From contig NZ_CP030048.1 of NCBI RefSeq assembly GCF_015291665.1, forward strand, positions 2,418,001-2,482,000: a stretch of 64,000 nt of DNA, given 5' to 3'. The notes beneath the pieces were generated by a model. The model made no database searches, had not been told where the DNA came from, and saw only the letters and a program-made list of their open reading frames with translations. The stretch comes from Bradyrhizobium sp. CCBAU 53338. GTDB taxonomy: Bacteria > Pseudomonadota > Alphaproteobacteria > Rhizobiales > Xanthobacteraceae. Positions 24,169-34,229 of this stretch are shown here, in pieces (within the stretch, counting starts at the first letter, position 1; each line of letters begins with the position of its first letter). The translations under genes were made by a program, and so were the position numbers.

Positions 24169-25157
24169 TTGCGGTCGCGCACGGGCGGTCGAGCCAGGTC
24201 GAAGTGCCTGAGCAAGTCGACCATGGCCTGGAGCCGCTTCACGCGGTAAGCATCAACGTCCATGCCTGAGTAGTCGAGGAACCCGGCGCCTGTGCGCAGG
24301 CCGATCCGGCCTTCATGCATGTTGCGCGAAATGACCTCTGGCGCCCGATAGCGGTCGCTTCCCAGTGCGCCCTCCAGATACCGGCTGGCGTAATACAGAA
24401 TGTCGCCGCCGCCCCAGTCGATGAATTCCAGCAGTCCGAGCACGGCATAGCGGAAGCCGAAACCGTAGCGGATCGCCTTGTCGATCTCCTCGGCGCTGGC
24501 GACGCCTTCTTCGACCATGCGCGCGGCCTCGTTCATCGCCAGCGCCTGGATGCGCGGGACAATGAAGCCGGGAGTCGCCGCGCAGACCACGGGGACCTTG
24601 CCGATGCCTTCGAGCAACGCCTTGACCTCGTCGATGATGGTGGGGTCGGTGGCTTTGCCGGGCGACACCTCTACCAGCGGGATCAGATATGCCGGGTTGA
24701 GCCAGTGCACGTTGAGGAAGCGCCGCGGATTTTCGATTGCTCCGGAGAGATCGTCGACGAGGATAGTCGACGTGGTCGATGCGATGATCGTATCTGGGGC
24801 GACCTGCCTTGAAGCTGCCCCCAGCACCTCGCGCTTAAGCTCGACGACCTCGGGTACGCCTTCGAAAACCATTCCGGCTTTGGACAGCGCGGCGCCGCTT
24901 TGGCTCGCCTGCACCACCGAAACCCGCGCGATCAGCGGATCGACGTCTGTCTCGGTCAGCAACCCCAGCTTCGCGAGGCTGGCAAAGGTCTTCCTGACCT
25001 CGCTGAGTGCATCCGCTCCGAGCTGGGCGAAATCCTCCGCTGAACGCGCCTTGATGTCGATCATCGTGACCGTGTGTCCCGCATAGGCGAACGCGACCGC
25101 GATCCCCCGGCCCATGCGACCGGCCCCGAGGCAGGCAATGTTGGCGCGACTGCTCAT
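24165..25157 (-). CDS. 3-hydroxyacyl-CoA dehydrogenase
   Basis: This 330-residue NAD-dependent enzyme oxidises 3-hydroxyacyl-CoA to 3-oxoacyl-CoA. The N-terminal Rossmann motif is ACLGAGRMGRGIAVAFAYAG. The family active-site region reads NVHWLNPAYLIPLVEVSPG, where the usual H-F-x-N-P is H-W-L-N-P. C-terminal domain helices follow (EEIDKAIRYGFGFRYAVLGL). It is the last gene of a five-gene minus-strand operon beginning at 29890. In this context it should act on the ring-opened thioester of the aromatic pathway. Confidence 0.87.
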   Translation of the reverse strand: MSSRANIACLGAGRMGRGIAVAFAYAGHTVTMIDIKARSAEDFAQLGADALSEVRKTFASLAKLGLLTETDVDPLIARVSVVQASQSGAALSKAGMVFEGVPEVVELKREVLGAASRQVAPDTIIASTTSTILVDDLSGAIENPRRFLNVHWLNPAYLIPLVEVSPGKATDPTIIDEVKALLEGIGKVPVVCAATPGFIVPRIQALAMNEAARMVEEGVASAEEIDKAIRYGFGFRYAVLGLLEFIDWGGGDILYYASRYLEGALGSDRYRAPEVISRNMHEGRIGLRTGAGFLDYSGMDVDAYRVKRLQAMVDLLRHFDLARPPVRDRN

Positions 25158-25160
25158 CAG

Positions 25161-26249
25161 TCAAAACCCTTCGCGAAGCAGTGTCTGCAATTCGGCCTTG
25201 TGAAGCTTGCCAAGCCCCAGCGTCTCCAACGTCCGGCCGCCTTGCGTAAAATCCTCGCCGCAGATTGCGCCGCCGATGGCGAGGAATGCCTTGGCGAGCG
25301 GCGTAGCGACGCCAGCCAGTTCAGCCGCAGATACCAGCAGCGACAACCCGAGCCGCAGATCCTCACGCATGTAGCGGTGCTCGGTCAGCACGATCCGTTC
25401 GCGCCAGTCGCCGGAATCCGTCAGGCGGTCATGCGAACCGCGGCCATACATCCAAATCTCGCCTTCCTTCGCGTAATGGTGCGCAAGTGGAAAGTGCGGC
25501 GCGCCATAGCCTAGCGCCTCGCGTACGGCGATCCGCTCGGCATCGAGGGCGTCGGTCACGCGCCGGATAGCGGCCTGCGTTCCTTCCTTGTGAATGTCCC
25601 ATCGCTCGAAATGCTCGATCGGGCCCGCGTTCATCACGATCAGCGGCGGATGAATGATGCAGCCCGCATTCATCAGCGCGCCAGACAGCGCGTCACCGCA
25701 GGGCTCGATCACATCAGGAAAGGCGCGTCCAATCACCTCGAGCGCGTGTGGCGCCTGGTTGAGCGGGAACACGCCGACCGGCAGCCGCTTGGCGCGGATG
25801 GTGATGGCGACCTCGAACGGTCCGTGCTTGCGGGTGAGCCAGGGCAGCGTGCCAGTCTCGGCAAAGCTTGCTTTGGCACGGTTCCCGGCGCCTCTCGCGG
25901 CCTGCGCGAAGATCATTGAGCCGAATGTCGCAGGTGGCAGGAAGACCACCTGGCCATCACGCAGATGCGGGGCAAGTAAACGTGCGATGTCCTCCTGCGC
26001 GAAAGCGGGAGCAGGGCAGAGGATCAGCTCAACCTCGCTGACCGCCTCGGCGATATCGGTCGTTACCAGCGCCAGCTTTACGTCGTGACGGCCATTGTGG
26101 TCCTTCAGCAGGATGCGCGAGCCGGCGGCACGATGTGCGTCGACCTGTTCCGCGTCCCGGCGCCACAGTCGAACCTCGTGCCGCGACAGCGCAAAATCGC
26201 CCGCGGCCGCGAAAGAGCCGTTTCCCCCGCCCAGAACCGCAATCTTCAA
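25161..26249 (-). CDS. NAD/NADP octopine/nopaline dehydrogenase family protein
   Basis: This 362-residue protein has the dinucleotide motif MKIAVLGGGNGSFAAAGDFA. The opine-dehydrogenase C-terminal domain includes NAGCIIHPPLIVMNAGPIEH, whose His is conserved in the family, and YGAPHFPLAHHYAK. Classical members reduce the imine of an amino acid and a keto acid. Here it lies between a CoA ligase and a 3-hydroxyacyl-CoA dehydrogenase, so a role on an imino or keto intermediate of the aromatic pathway is plausible but unproven. The ATG overlaps the ligase stop. Confidence 0.8.
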   Translation of the reverse strand: MKIAVLGGGNGSFAAAGDFALSRHEVRLWRRDAEQVDAHRAAGSRILLKDHNGRHDVKLALVTTDIAEAVSEVELILCPAPAFAQEDIARLLAPHLRDGQVVFLPPATFGSMIFAQAARGAGNRAKASFAETGTLPWLTRKHGPFEVAITIRAKRLPVGVFPLNQAPHALEVIGRAFPDVIEPCGDALSGALMNAGCIIHPPLIVMNAGPIEHFERWDIHKEGTQAAIRRVTDALDAERIAVREALGYGAPHFPLAHHYAKEGEIWMYGRGSHDRLTDSGDWRERIVLTEHRYMREDLRLGLSLLVSAAELAGVATPLAKAFLAIGGAICGEDFTQGGRTLETLGLGKLHKAELQTLLREGF

Positions 26250-27772
26250 GATGCTTCTCCTTGCGTGCGCGACTGCGCATCAAGCTGCTTCAGCAGGAAA
26301 TGCTGAACCTTGCCAAGCGCTGTGCGCGGCATGTCGGCGACGAAGACGATGTCGCGTGGAACCTTGTAACGGGCAAGCTGGGCTTGAACGTGCGCTCTCA
26401 GTTCGTCCGCTTCGAGACGGCGGCCGGATCGCCGGATGACGTAGGCGATGGGCACCTCGTCCCAGCGCGGGTCCGGCCTTCCGATCACGGCGCATTCGCT
26501 GACATCGGGATGCTCGAGCAGCACCCGTTCGACTTCGGCGGGATAGACGTTCTCGCCGCCGGAAATGATCATGTTCTTCTTGCGGTCGCGGACCCAGAAA
26601 TAGCCATCGGCGTCGCACAGGCCGATATCGCCGGTACGATACCAGCCGTCGTGCAGCGCATCGCGCGTGGCGTCCGCATTGCCCCAATATTCGAAGAACA
26701 CGTTGGGCCCGCGCACCGCAATCTCGCCGGGTGTGCCCGCGGGCACCTCGTTGCCGGCCTGATCGATCACCTTCGCTTCGCAGCACAAGCCTGCCAGTCC
26801 GGTCGATCCCGCTCGCGACAGGTCCCCGCCGAGGCGGGTATAGACCGCGATGGGGCAGGTTTCCGTCGAGCCATAGACCTGGAGCACCGGCACACCGCGC
26901 GCGACGAAGCGATCGATCAGGTGCGCTGGCACGATGGTCGAGCCGGTGGCGACGGCTTTCAGCGAGGAGAGATCCGTTGTCGCCCAAGCCGGGTGCTCGC
27001 TGACGGCCTGAATGATTGCGGGCACCATGACCGTCAAGGTCGGCTGTTCTCGTTCGATCGCGGCGAGCGCGGTGTCCGGGGTGAAGCGGGCGTGGATTGT
27101 GACGGTCGCACCAAGCTGGAGCGCCGCGGTCGTCTGAATATTGAGACCGCCAACATGGAAGAACGGTAGCACCGTGAGGATATGATCGTCCGACGTCATG
27201 TTGTGCATGTGCTGGCTCATCACGCCGTTCCAGAACAGCGCCTCCTGCCGCAGCACCGCGCCCTTCGGCCGTCCGGTTGTCCCTGACGTGTAGACGATCA
27301 GAAGCGGGCAGGAGAGATCGGTGTGCGGGTTGCGCCCGCTACTTCCCCTTCGTGCCAGCAGGCTTTCGAGGGTCGTGCCGCGCGGTGGCGAGAAATCGAG
27401 GCCAATGACCGCAGTCCCCGGCGCGAGTTCGGAGAGAACGCCCTCAAACGCCTGCTCGAGCACCAGCACCTTGGCGCCGGCATCGGTGAGGATGAAGAGC
27501 TGCTCGGCGATCGCCAGCCGCCAGTTCAGGGGTACCAGCATCGCGCCGAGCCGCGCACATGCGTAGAGCAGAACCAGATAGTCGGGCCGGTTCAGGCTCA
27601 AGATCGCGACGCGGTCGCCGCGTCCGACACCGCACTCATGCTTCAGGGCTGTCGCAGTCCGTTCGATGCGATCGGCAAACGCCGCGTAACTCAGCCGTCC
27701 GCCTTCAAAGGCAATGGCTGTCTTCTCTGGCGCAAACGCCGCGTTGCGATCGATCAGACTACAGAGATCCAC
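26246..27772 (-). CDS. AMP-dependent acyl/aryl-CoA ligase
   Basis: This 508-residue ANL-superfamily enzyme forms an acyl-adenylate, then a CoA thioester. Motifs: VYTSGTTGRPKGAVLR (P-loop), YGSTETCPIAVY, GWYRTGDIGLCDADGYFWV, DRKKNMIISGGENVYPAEVE, and the catalytic lysine in PRTALGKVQHFLLKQL. The start is GTG at 27772, two bases after the preceding stop. It differs from the 2-aminobenzoate-type ligase at 38070, so it may activate a downstream or alternative acid. Confidence 0.87.
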   Translation of the reverse strand: MDLCSLIDRNAAFAPEKTAIAFEGGRLSYAAFADRIERTATALKHECGVGRGDRVAILSLNRPDYLVLLYACARLGAMLVPLNWRLAIAEQLFILTDAGAKVLVLEQAFEGVLSELAPGTAVIGLDFSPPRGTTLESLLARRGSSGRNPHTDLSCPLLIVYTSGTTGRPKGAVLRQEALFWNGVMSQHMHNMTSDDHILTVLPFFHVGGLNIQTTAALQLGATVTIHARFTPDTALAAIEREQPTLTVMVPAIIQAVSEHPAWATTDLSSLKAVATGSTIVPAHLIDRFVARGVPVLQVYGSTETCPIAVYTRLGGDLSRAGSTGLAGLCCEAKVIDQAGNEVPAGTPGEIAVRGPNVFFEYWGNADATRDALHDGWYRTGDIGLCDADGYFWVRDRKKNMIISGGENVYPAEVERVLLEHPDVSECAVIGRPDPRWDEVPIAYVIRRSGRRLEADELRAHVQAQLARYKVPRDIVFVADMPRTALGKVQHFLLKQLDAQSRTQGEAS

Positions 27773-27774
27773 CG

Positions 27775-29064
27775 TCAGTCGTCCGTTTCGCCGGCCTCGT
27801 AAAGCGCTTCGCGGCCGATTCGGTCGAGGCAGAGCTCGGCCGTCCAGGGCAGCATCAGCGAGCCGCAGCGGCTGTCGCGATAGATGCGCTCCAGCGGAAG
27901 TGACCGCAGCATGGCCTGACCGCCGCAGGTACGGATCGCGAGTGCCGCGAGCTCGTTGGCACCTTCCATTACCGAATATTGTGCGGCGTAGGCGCGCAGC
28001 ACTTGCTCCTTGCTCGGATTGGCACGGGCTTCTGTAACGGCCTGGAACCAGATCCCCTTGATCTGCTCCAGCTTGACCTGCATTTGCGCGACCGCGATCT
28101 GCTTGGTCGGATACATCCGGCGCTTGACCGGCGGCATGCCTGGGACCTCGCCACGCAGATAACGCACTGTGAAATCATAAGCGGCTTGCGCAAGGCCCAT
28201 ATAGGTCGGAGACAGCGTCAGGAACATGTGCGGCCAGCGCATCGCGGCCTGGAAATAGACACCGCGCGGCATCAGCGCGGAATCGTCTGGCACGAACACA
28301 TCCTTGAACAGCAGCGTTCTCGAGACGGTGCCGCGCATGCCAAGTGGATCCCAGTCGCCGACGACGGAAACGCCCTGCGATTTCGCTGATATCGCCAGGT
28401 AGAGCGTATTGCGGCGCGAGGCTTTCTCTCCTTCCTCGATCTCGGTGCAGAGTACGCCGTAATAGTCGGCATGGCCGGAGAGCGACGCAAAGATCTTCTT
28501 GCCGTTGACGATCCAGCCGCCTTCGACCGGCTTGGCTTCCGTGCCGAAGGCAACACCGCCCGCGGCTGCGGCGCCGCCCTCGGAGAAGGGTTGCGAGTAG
28601 ATCGCGCCGTCTTCGACGATGCGCTTGTAGTGGACGGCCCGCCGCTTTTCGTGTTCGGCGCGGGTCTGCGCATCCATGTCGAGGTCATCGGCCAGAGGCC
28701 CCGACCACAGCGTCGAGCAGACATGCATGTTCCAGGTGAGCGCCGTTGCTCCGCAATAGCGGCCGATCTCCGCAGCTGCCAGTGCGTAGGTCTGGTAGTT
28801 GGCACCTAGCCCGCCGTGCTTCTTGGGTACGGCGATGCCGAGCAGGCCGACGCGGTGCAGGTCGCGATAATTCTCGGTCGGGAAGATCGCCTCGCGATCG
28901 TATTTCGCGGCGCGGCCAGCGAATACGCTCTGGCCGATCTCGCGTGCCCGCGCGATGATCTCGGCCTGTTCGTCGTTCAGGCGGAACGCCACTGGATCGA
29001 AGATCGGCGCATCCAGCGCGACCCTGTCGCTCGTGCCGATCGTCTTGCTGACTTGCATGGTCAT
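27775..29064 (-). CDS. Acyl-CoA dehydrogenase
   Basis: This FAD enzyme of about 429 residues shows the usual order. An N-terminal helical domain (IFPTENYRDLHRVGLLGIAV) leads to a beta domain with YSQPFSEGGAAAAGGVAFGT and VNGKKIFASLSGHADYYGVL. The C-terminal helical bundle ends in IRTCGGQAMLRSLPLERIYR. A typical C-terminal R-x-x-x-R-x-x-G-S-L-M-L-P-W occurs. It likely dehydrogenates a ring-derived acyl-CoA, or acts as a related flavin enzyme. The start is ATG at 29064 (MTMQVSK), eight bases after the previous stop; ATG 29058 is equally possible. Confidence 0.85.
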   Translation of the reverse strand: MTMQVSKTIGTSDRVALDAPIFDPVAFRLNDEQAEIIARAREIGQSVFAGRAAKYDREAIFPTENYRDLHRVGLLGIAVPKKHGGLGANYQTYALAAAEIGRYCGATALTWNMHVCSTLWSGPLADDLDMDAQTRAEHEKRRAVHYKRIVEDGAIYSQPFSEGGAAAAGGVAFGTEAKPVEGGWIVNGKKIFASLSGHADYYGVLCTEIEEGEKASRRNTLYLAISAKSQGVSVVGDWDPLGMRGTVSRTLLFKDVFVPDDSALMPRGVYFQAAMRWPHMFLTLSPTYMGLAQAAYDFTVRYLRGEVPGMPPVKRRMYPTKQIAVAQMQVKLEQIKGIWFQAVTEARANPSKEQVLRAYAAQYSVMEGANELAALAIRTCGGQAMLRSLPLERIYRDSRCGSLMLPWTAELCLDRIGREALYEAGETDD

Positions 29065-29071
29065 TGCGCAG

Positions 29072-29890
29072 TCACCCGTGTTTTGCGGCAATAGAATCGA
29101 CGAAGCTGCCGAGGGCCTTGTCGAAGGCGTCAGGCCGTTCGAGGTTGGCGAGATGGCCGACGCCGGAGAGTTCGACATATTTGGCCGCAGGAATGTAGGT
29201 CGCGGTCTTTGCCATCATCGGCGCAGGGGCATTGTTGTCCTTGGAACCGGACACCAGCAGCGTCGGGACCGATATGTCCTTGAGCGTGCTGCGCTGATCG
29301 AAGCCGATCAATGCCAGCATCATGGCGCGATAGGTTGCTTCAGGCACGCTTGCCATGCACTCGCGCGCCAGCTCAATTCCCTTGGGATCGGGATCGTCGC
29401 CAACGAGCTCATTCACCAGAGACGGTGCCAGAGACTTCATGGTCTCTCCACGGTCGAGCGGACCCAGCCGCGCGGCGATGAACGATTTCTGCCAGTCGCC
29501 GTCGGCCTTTCCGAAGGCGGGGCTGGTCTGTGCCAGAACGACCGCACGTGCCAGTTTCTGCGATTGCACCAGCCATTTCTGGACGATCATGCCGCCGATC
29601 GAATGGCCGACCAGAATGGGATTTGTCGCGCCAATCTGCTGGATGAATTGCTGGAGGGCATCGGCCAGGGCAGCGATGCTGACGTCGGCGAGCGGCGCCG
29701 ATCCGCCGTAGCCCGGCATGTCCCATGCGATCGCGCGAAAACGATTGCCGAATGTAGCAAGCTGCTGTCGCCAGGCCCGCGCCGCGCCGCCGATGCCGTG
29801 CAGGAAAATCAGAGGTATCGCGTCTGGATCGCCCGCGGCTTCGTAGGCGAAGCGTCCATCCCTCGTTGTCATTGGTGCAGGCTGCGACAC
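29072..29890 (-). CDS. Alpha/beta hydrolase (thioesterase or ring-fission hydrolase candidate)
   Basis: This 272-residue soluble hydrolase has the oxyanion motif FLHGIGGAARAW and the nucleophile elbow VGHSIGGMIVQKW. The acid is in LLVSGSKDNNAPAP and the His in LSGVGHLANLERPDAF. This set resembles MhpC/PcaD-like hydrolases. It is the first gene of the minus-strand operon, with a MarR-operator-like site about 60 bases upstream. Together these suggest hydrolysis of a ring-cleavage or enol-lactone intermediate. Confidence 0.85.
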   Translation of the reverse strand: MSQPAPMTTRDGRFAYEAAGDPDAIPLIFLHGIGGAARAWRQQLATFGNRFRAIAWDMPGYGGSAPLADVSIAALADALQQFIQQIGATNPILVGHSIGGMIVQKWLVQSQKLARAVVLAQTSPAFGKADGDWQKSFIAARLGPLDRGETMKSLAPSLVNELVGDDPDPKGIELARECMASVPEATYRAMMLALIGFDQRSTLKDISVPTLLVSGSKDNNAPAPMMAKTATYIPAAKYVELSGVGHLANLERPDAFDKALGSFVDSIAAKHG

Positions 29891-29949
29891 GCGGCATCCT
29901 CTTTCTTGCCCGGCGATGCTAACAGGCTTGTGTGGGATGGGAAGAGATA

Positions 29950-29965
29950 ATTTTATACTTAAAGC
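29950..29965. promoter_or_regulatory. MarR-type operator candidate, site 1
   Basis: ATTTTATACTTAAAGC fits the shared palindrome of this region. It lies in the divergent promoter region, 60 bases upstream of the alpha/beta hydrolase start. Confidence 0.6.
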
Positions 29966-30028
29966 AATTTTCGGGCCGGTCTCCCGCGGAATTCGTTCGC
30001 GGCGTGGATCCGCGCTTTCGTTGCAAAA

Positions 30029-30044
30029 ATTTGAAGGTTAAAAT
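30029..30044. promoter_or_regulatory. MarR-type operator candidate, site 2
   Basis: ATTTGAAGGTTAAAAT, a near-perfect palindrome, ends 40 bases before the SDR start codon. It sits at the head of the plus-strand pathway operon. Confidence 0.72.
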
Positions 30045-30083
30045 ATATCGGGAGAACGATCATCGAGCACAGGGAGCAAACGC

Positions 30084-30845
30084 ATGTCCGGATTGCCGCA
30101 TTCGCCGCACGCGCTGGTAACAGGTGGCGGCCGCGGCATCGGCCGTGCGATTGCGGCGGCTCTTGTCGGTGCTGGTGCCGCCGTGACAGTGCTCGGCCGG
30201 AATGCGGCTACCCTCGAAGAAGCGATCAAAGCGGGTGCCGCGCACCATGCCGCCGTTGCCGACGTCTCGGACGAAGCTGCCCTGAGGGCAGCCATCGCCG
30301 CAGCGCATGCGCGAAAGCCGATCGATATCCTGATCGCCAACGCCGGCGGCGCCGAATCCGCGCCGTTTGGGAAATCGGACAGTGCCCTGTTTACGCGCAT
30401 GATGGACGTCAATTTCATGGGCGTTGTCCATGCCATCAGCGCCGTGTTGCCGGGGATGAAGGACCGCCCTTACGGGCGCATCGTCGCGATTGCATCCACA
30501 GCCGCGCTCAAGGGCTATGCCTATGTCAGTGCGTACACGGCGGCCAAGCACGCCGTGGTCGGTCTCGTGCGCTCGCTCGCGCTTGAATTGGCAAGCAGCA
30601 ACGTCACGGTGAATGCGGTGTGTCCCGGCTTCACCGACACGGATCTGGTCGCCGGCAGCATCGACAACATCATGAGGAAGACCGGGCGCACCCGCGAGCA
30701 GGCGATCGCCGAACTTGCCAGGCACAATCCGCAGGGCCGCCTGATCACGCCACAGGAAGTGGCGAATGCCGTGCTTTGGCTGTGCAGCACGGATGCGAGC
30801 GCAATCACGGGGCAGGCGATTGCCGTCGCCGGCGGCGAGATCTAG
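30084..30845 (+). CDS. Short-chain dehydrogenase/reductase
   Basis: This 253-residue NAD(P) oxidoreductase has the cofactor motif VTGGGRGIGRAIAAALVGAG, then NAG in LIANAGGAES. The catalytic Ser is in IAIASTAALKGY and the Tyr/Lys pair in VSAYTAAKHAVVGL. The C-terminus VAGGEI is typical. It heads the operon that continues with enoyl-CoA hydratase and the monooxygenase/reductase fusion. AGGGAGC precedes the ATG. It probably oxidises or reduces a hydroxy or oxo intermediate of the CoA pathway. Confidence 0.9.
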   Translation: MSGLPHSPHALVTGGGRGIGRAIAAALVGAGAAVTVLGRNAATLEEAIKAGAAHHAAVADVSDEAALRAAIAAAHARKPIDILIANAGGAESAPFGKSDSALFTRMMDVNFMGVVHAISAVLPGMKDRPYGRIVAIASTAALKGYAYVSAYTAAKHAVVGLVRSLALELASSNVTVNAVCPGFTDTDLVAGSIDNIMRKTGRTREQAIAELARHNPQGRLITPQEVANAVLWLCSTDASAITGQAIAVAGGEI

Positions 30846-30887
30846 CGTGCGTGAGCGGGCGCGGAACAAGAAAGCGAAGGAGATCGC

Positions 30888-31724
30888 ATGAGCAGACCAG
30901 CCAATCCCGTCACCTTGCCGCTCTCGGACTATTCGCCGCAGCACTTCTTGCTGGCCGTGGTCGACGGCGTCGCCACCGTGACGCTCAACCGTCCGGAACG
31001 GAAGAATCCGCTGACGTTCGAGAGCTATCGGGAACTAACCGACTTCTTTCGCGCCTGCGCGTTCGACGATGCGGTCAAGTCGATCGTCGTCACCGGTGCC
31101 GGCGGTAATTTCTCCTCTGGCGGAGACGTATTCGAGATCATCGGCCCGCTGGTAAAAATGGACACCAAGGGGCTGACCGCATTCACCCGGATGACCGGTG
31201 ATCTCGTCAAGGCGATGCGGGCCTGCCCGCAGCCGATCGTGGCGGCGGTCGAGGGCATCTGCGCCGGTGCCGGTGCGATCATCGCCATGGCGTCCGACAT
31301 GCGGCTTGCCGCAAGCGGCGCCAAGGTGGCGTTCCTGTTCAACAAGGTGGGGCTTGCCGGTTGCGACATGGGCGCCTGCGCGATCCTGCCGCGGATCATC
31401 GGCCAGTCCCGCGCTTCCGAGCTTCTTTACACGGGCCGATTCATGACCGCGGAAGAGGGCGAGCGCTGGGGCTTTTTCAGCCGTATCGTCACGCCGGAGC
31501 AGGTGCTGGCCCAGGCGCAACTGCTGGCCAAGCAGGTCGCGGAAGGGCCGACCTTCGGCAACACCATGACCAAGCGGATGCTGGCGATGGAATGGGCGAT
31601 GTCGGTGGAGGAAGCGATCGAAGCGGAGGCCGTTGCCCAGGCCCTGTGCATGACGACGGCCGATTTCGAGCGCGCCTACGAGGCTTTTGCCAACAAGGTC
31701 AAGCCCGTCTTCAGGGGCGATTGA
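30888..31724 (+). CDS. Enoyl-CoA hydratase/isomerase family protein
   Basis: This 278-residue crotonase-fold enzyme has the oxyanion-hole motifs [17 protein letters not shown] and [20 protein letters not shown]. The region [20 protein letters not shown] has Gly-Cys-Asp where hydratases often carry catalytic Glu, so the chemistry may be hydrolysis or isomerisation rather than simple hydration. GAAGGAGATCGC precedes the ATG. It is in the same operon as the SDR, with a 42-base gap. Confidence 0.87.
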   Translation: MSRPANPVTLPLSDYSPQHFLLAVVDGVATVTLNRPERKNPLTFESYRELTDFFRACAFDDAVKSIVVTGAGGNFSSGGDVFEIIGPLVKMDTKGLTAFTRMTGDLVKAMRACPQPIVAAVEGICAGAGAIIAMASDMRLAASGAKVAFLFNKVGLAGCDMGACAILPRIIGQSRASELLYTGRFMTAEEGERWGFFSRIVTPEQVLAQAQLLAKQVAEGPTFGNTMTKRMLAMEWAMSVEEAIEAEAVAQALCMTTADFERAYEAFANKVKPVFRGD

Positions 31725-31771
31725 GCGGCCTTTCCCGTTGGGAGGCCCGGGACGGGGACTTGCGCAAAATT

Positions 31772-31787
31772 ATTTTAGGCTTAAAAT
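31772..31787. promoter_or_regulatory. MarR-type operator candidate, site 3
   Basis: ATTTTAGGCTTAAAAT lies 34 bases upstream of the monooxygenase/reductase start, in a 97-base gap inside the gene series. This gene therefore probably has its own regulated promoter. Confidence 0.75.
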
Positions 31788-31821
31788 AGTTTTCATGGCC
31801 GGGTGAATTGGCGAGGCTCCC

Positions 31822-34173
31822 ATGAAAGTCGCGATCATCGGTGGTGGACCTGCGGGTCTCTACGCAGCGATCCTGCTCAAGAAGCAGCGCCCGAGCGCCG
31901 ATATCACCGTGTACGAGCGCAATCGCGCCGACGACACCTTTGGCTTCGGCGTTGTGTTCTCGGATGCCACGCTCGACAATTTCGAAAAGCACGATCTTCC
32001 GAGCTACCGCCGCATCACCCGGGAGTTTGCCTATTGGGATGATATCGCCGTGCATTTTCGCGGCACGGTGCACAGGGTCGGCGGCAACGGCTTTTGCGGC
32101 TGCTCGCGGCAGAAGCTGCTTCTGATCCTCCAAGAGCGGGCGCGCGAGCTCGGTGTTGTCCTGCAATTCGAAGTGGATATCGACGACGAGTCTCGCTTTG
32201 CCGATGCCGACCTCATCCTGCTCGCCGACGGCGTCAACAGCCGTTTTCGCGAGAAATACGCTGAGCACTTCCAACCGGAAGTCGACCTCCGCGCCAACAA
32301 GTTCGCGTGGATGGGATCGACCAGGCCGCTCGATGCTTTCACCTTCATCTTCCAGGAAACGGAGTGGGGACCCTTCATCGCCCATGCCTACCAATATGAG
32401 GCGGGCCACTCGACCTGGATCTTCGAGACCGATCCGGAGACGTTCGAGCGGGCCGGGCTGACGGGACTGAACGAGACCCAGTCCGCCGCGCGGATGGCCG
32501 AGATCTTCGGCTGGTTCCTCGATGGGCACAAGCTGCTCACCAACCGCTCGATGTGGCGCAATTTCCCGATGATCCGCAGCAAGCGCTGGGTGAAGGGCAA
32601 CATGGTGTTGCTCGGCGATGCCAAGGCGAGCGCGCACTTCTCGATCGGCTCCGGCACCAAGCTTGCGATGGAGGACGCGATCGCGCTGGCCGAGGCGATG
32701 GCGAAGGCACCCGACATCAAGGCCGCGCTGGATGTCTACGAGCACGGCCGCCGCGAGGAGGTCGAGAAGACCCAGCACGCCGCCGACGTCTCGCTGGTCT
32801 GGTTCGAGCACGTCGACCGCTTCTGGGATTTCGATCCCGTGCAATTTGCCTTCGGCGTGATGACGCGCTCGAAGGCGATCACCTATGACAATCTGAAGCT
32901 TCGTGCGCCCGATTTCGTCGCCGAGGTCGAGAAATCATTCGCGAGGCAAGTGCGCAGCAACGGCTTCGACGTCAGCACCGACGAGCCGATTGTGCCGCTA
33001 TTCCAGCCATTCCGGCTTCGCGAGATGGAGGTCCCGAACCGTGCCGTGATGTCGCCGATGTGCATGTACTCGGCGAAAGAGGGCGTTCCTGGTGATTTCC
33101 ACCTCGTGCACTACGGCTCGCGCGCGATCGGCGGCGCCGGCCTGATCTTTACCGAGATGACCTGCGTCAGCCGCGAGGCCCGGATCACGCCCGGCTGCGC
33201 CGGCCTGTGGAATGACGAGCAGGAAACTGCCTGGCGCCGCATCGTTGATTTCGTCCACGGCAACTCGGCTGCAAGGATCTGCCTGCAACTCGGGCATGCC
33301 GGCCGCAAGGGCGCGACCAAGCTGATGTGGGATGGAATCGATCGTCCGCTGGACGAAGGCGGCTGGGATGTGGTCTCGGCGTCGCCGCTGCCCTATTTCC
33401 CCGACAGCCAAGTGCCGCGCGAGCTCGATCGCGCCGGCATGAATACGGTGAGAGATTCGTTCGTCGCGGCAGCCGAGCGCGGCGAGCGCTGCGGCTTCGA
33501 CATGCTCGAGCTGCACTGCGCCCACGGCTATCTGCTCGCCAGCTTCATTTCGCCGCTGACGAACACGCGTACCGACGAATATGGCGGCTCGCTCGAAAAC
33601 CGGCTGCGCTTTCCGATCGAGATTTTCGAGGCGCTGCGGGCGGTGTGGCCGAAGCACAAGCCGATGTCGGTGCGCATTTCCGCGACCGACTGGGCTGACG
33701 GTGGCGTCACCGGTGACGATGCGGTTGCCATCGCGCGCGCCTTTGCCGAGGCTGGCGTCGATCTCGTCGACGTCTCGACCGGGCAGACGGTCCGCGATGG
33801 GCAGCCGGTCTATGGCCGCATGTTCCAGACGCCATTTTCCGACCAGGTCCGCAACGAGGCGCGGGTGGCGACCATGTGCGTCGGCAATATCACGACCGCG
33901 GACCAGGCCAACACCATTTTGGCCGCGGGCCGGGCCGACCTCGTCGCACTCGGACGGCCGCATCTGGTCGACCCTTTCTTCACCATGAAGGCGGCGGCCT
34001 GGTACGGAGCGGACGACGCATTCTGCCCACCCCAATATTTGCCGGGAAAGGACCAGATCTTCCGCAACAGCGCGCGTGATCGGCAGGATCTCGAAGAGCT
34101 GAGAATTAAGGCTAAGCCCAAGACCCGGGCCGAGCTCAAGGCGGAGGCGACAAAGCCGCTTGCGGCCGAGTGA
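31822..34173 (+). CDS. 2-aminobenzoyl-CoA monooxygenase/reductase-type fusion
   Basis: This 783-residue fusion has two parts. Residues 1 to about 380 form a class A FAD hydroxylase ([58 protein letters not shown]). Residues from about 392 onward form an Old Yellow Enzyme barrel ([73 protein letters not shown]). This architecture is that of ACMR, which hydroxylates and then reduces the ring of 2-aminobenzoyl-CoA. The related annotation is salicylyl-CoA 5-hydroxylase/oxidoreductase. The neighbouring aminobenzoate-type ligase and RidA favour the anthranilate role. Confidence 0.88.
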   Translation: MKVAIIGGGPAGLYAAILLKKQRPSADITVYERNRADDTFGFGVVFSDATLDNFEKHDLPSYRRITREFAYWDDIAVHFRGTVHRVGGNGFCGCSRQKLLLILQERARELGVVLQFEVDIDDESRFADADLILLADGVNSRFREKYAEHFQPEVDLRANKFAWMGSTRPLDAFTFIFQETEWGPFIAHAYQYEAGHSTWIFETDPETFERAGLTGLNETQSAARMAEIFGWFLDGHKLLTNRSMWRNFPMIRSKRWVKGNMVLLGDAKASAHFSIGSGTKLAMEDAIALAEAMAKAPDIKAALDVYEHGRREEVEKTQHAADVSLVWFEHVDRFWDFDPVQFAFGVMTRSKAITYDNLKLRAPDFVAEVEKSFARQVRSNGFDVSTDEPIVPLFQPFRLREMEVPNRAVMSPMCMYSAKEGVPGDFHLVHYGSRAIGGAGLIFTEMTCVSREARITPGCAGLWNDEQETAWRRIVDFVHGNSAARICLQLGHAGRKGATKLMWDGIDRPLDEGGWDVVSASPLPYFPDSQVPRELDRAGMNTVRDSFVAAAERGERCGFDMLELHCAHGYLLASFISPLTNTRTDEYGGSLENRLRFPIEIFEALRAVWPKHKPMSVRISATDWADGGVTGDDAVAIARAFAEAGVDLVDVSTGQTVRDGQPVYGRMFQTPFSDQVRNEARVATMCVGNITTADQANTILAAGRADLVALGRPHLVDPFFTMKAAAWYGADDAFCPPQYLPGKDQIFRNSARDRQDLEELRIKAKPKTRAELKAEATKPLAAE

Positions 34174-34229
34174 CCGCCCGTGCGACGCTAACCCCGTTGC
34201 CTGGCGTGTTTTGAGTGGAGTTGAGGGCG

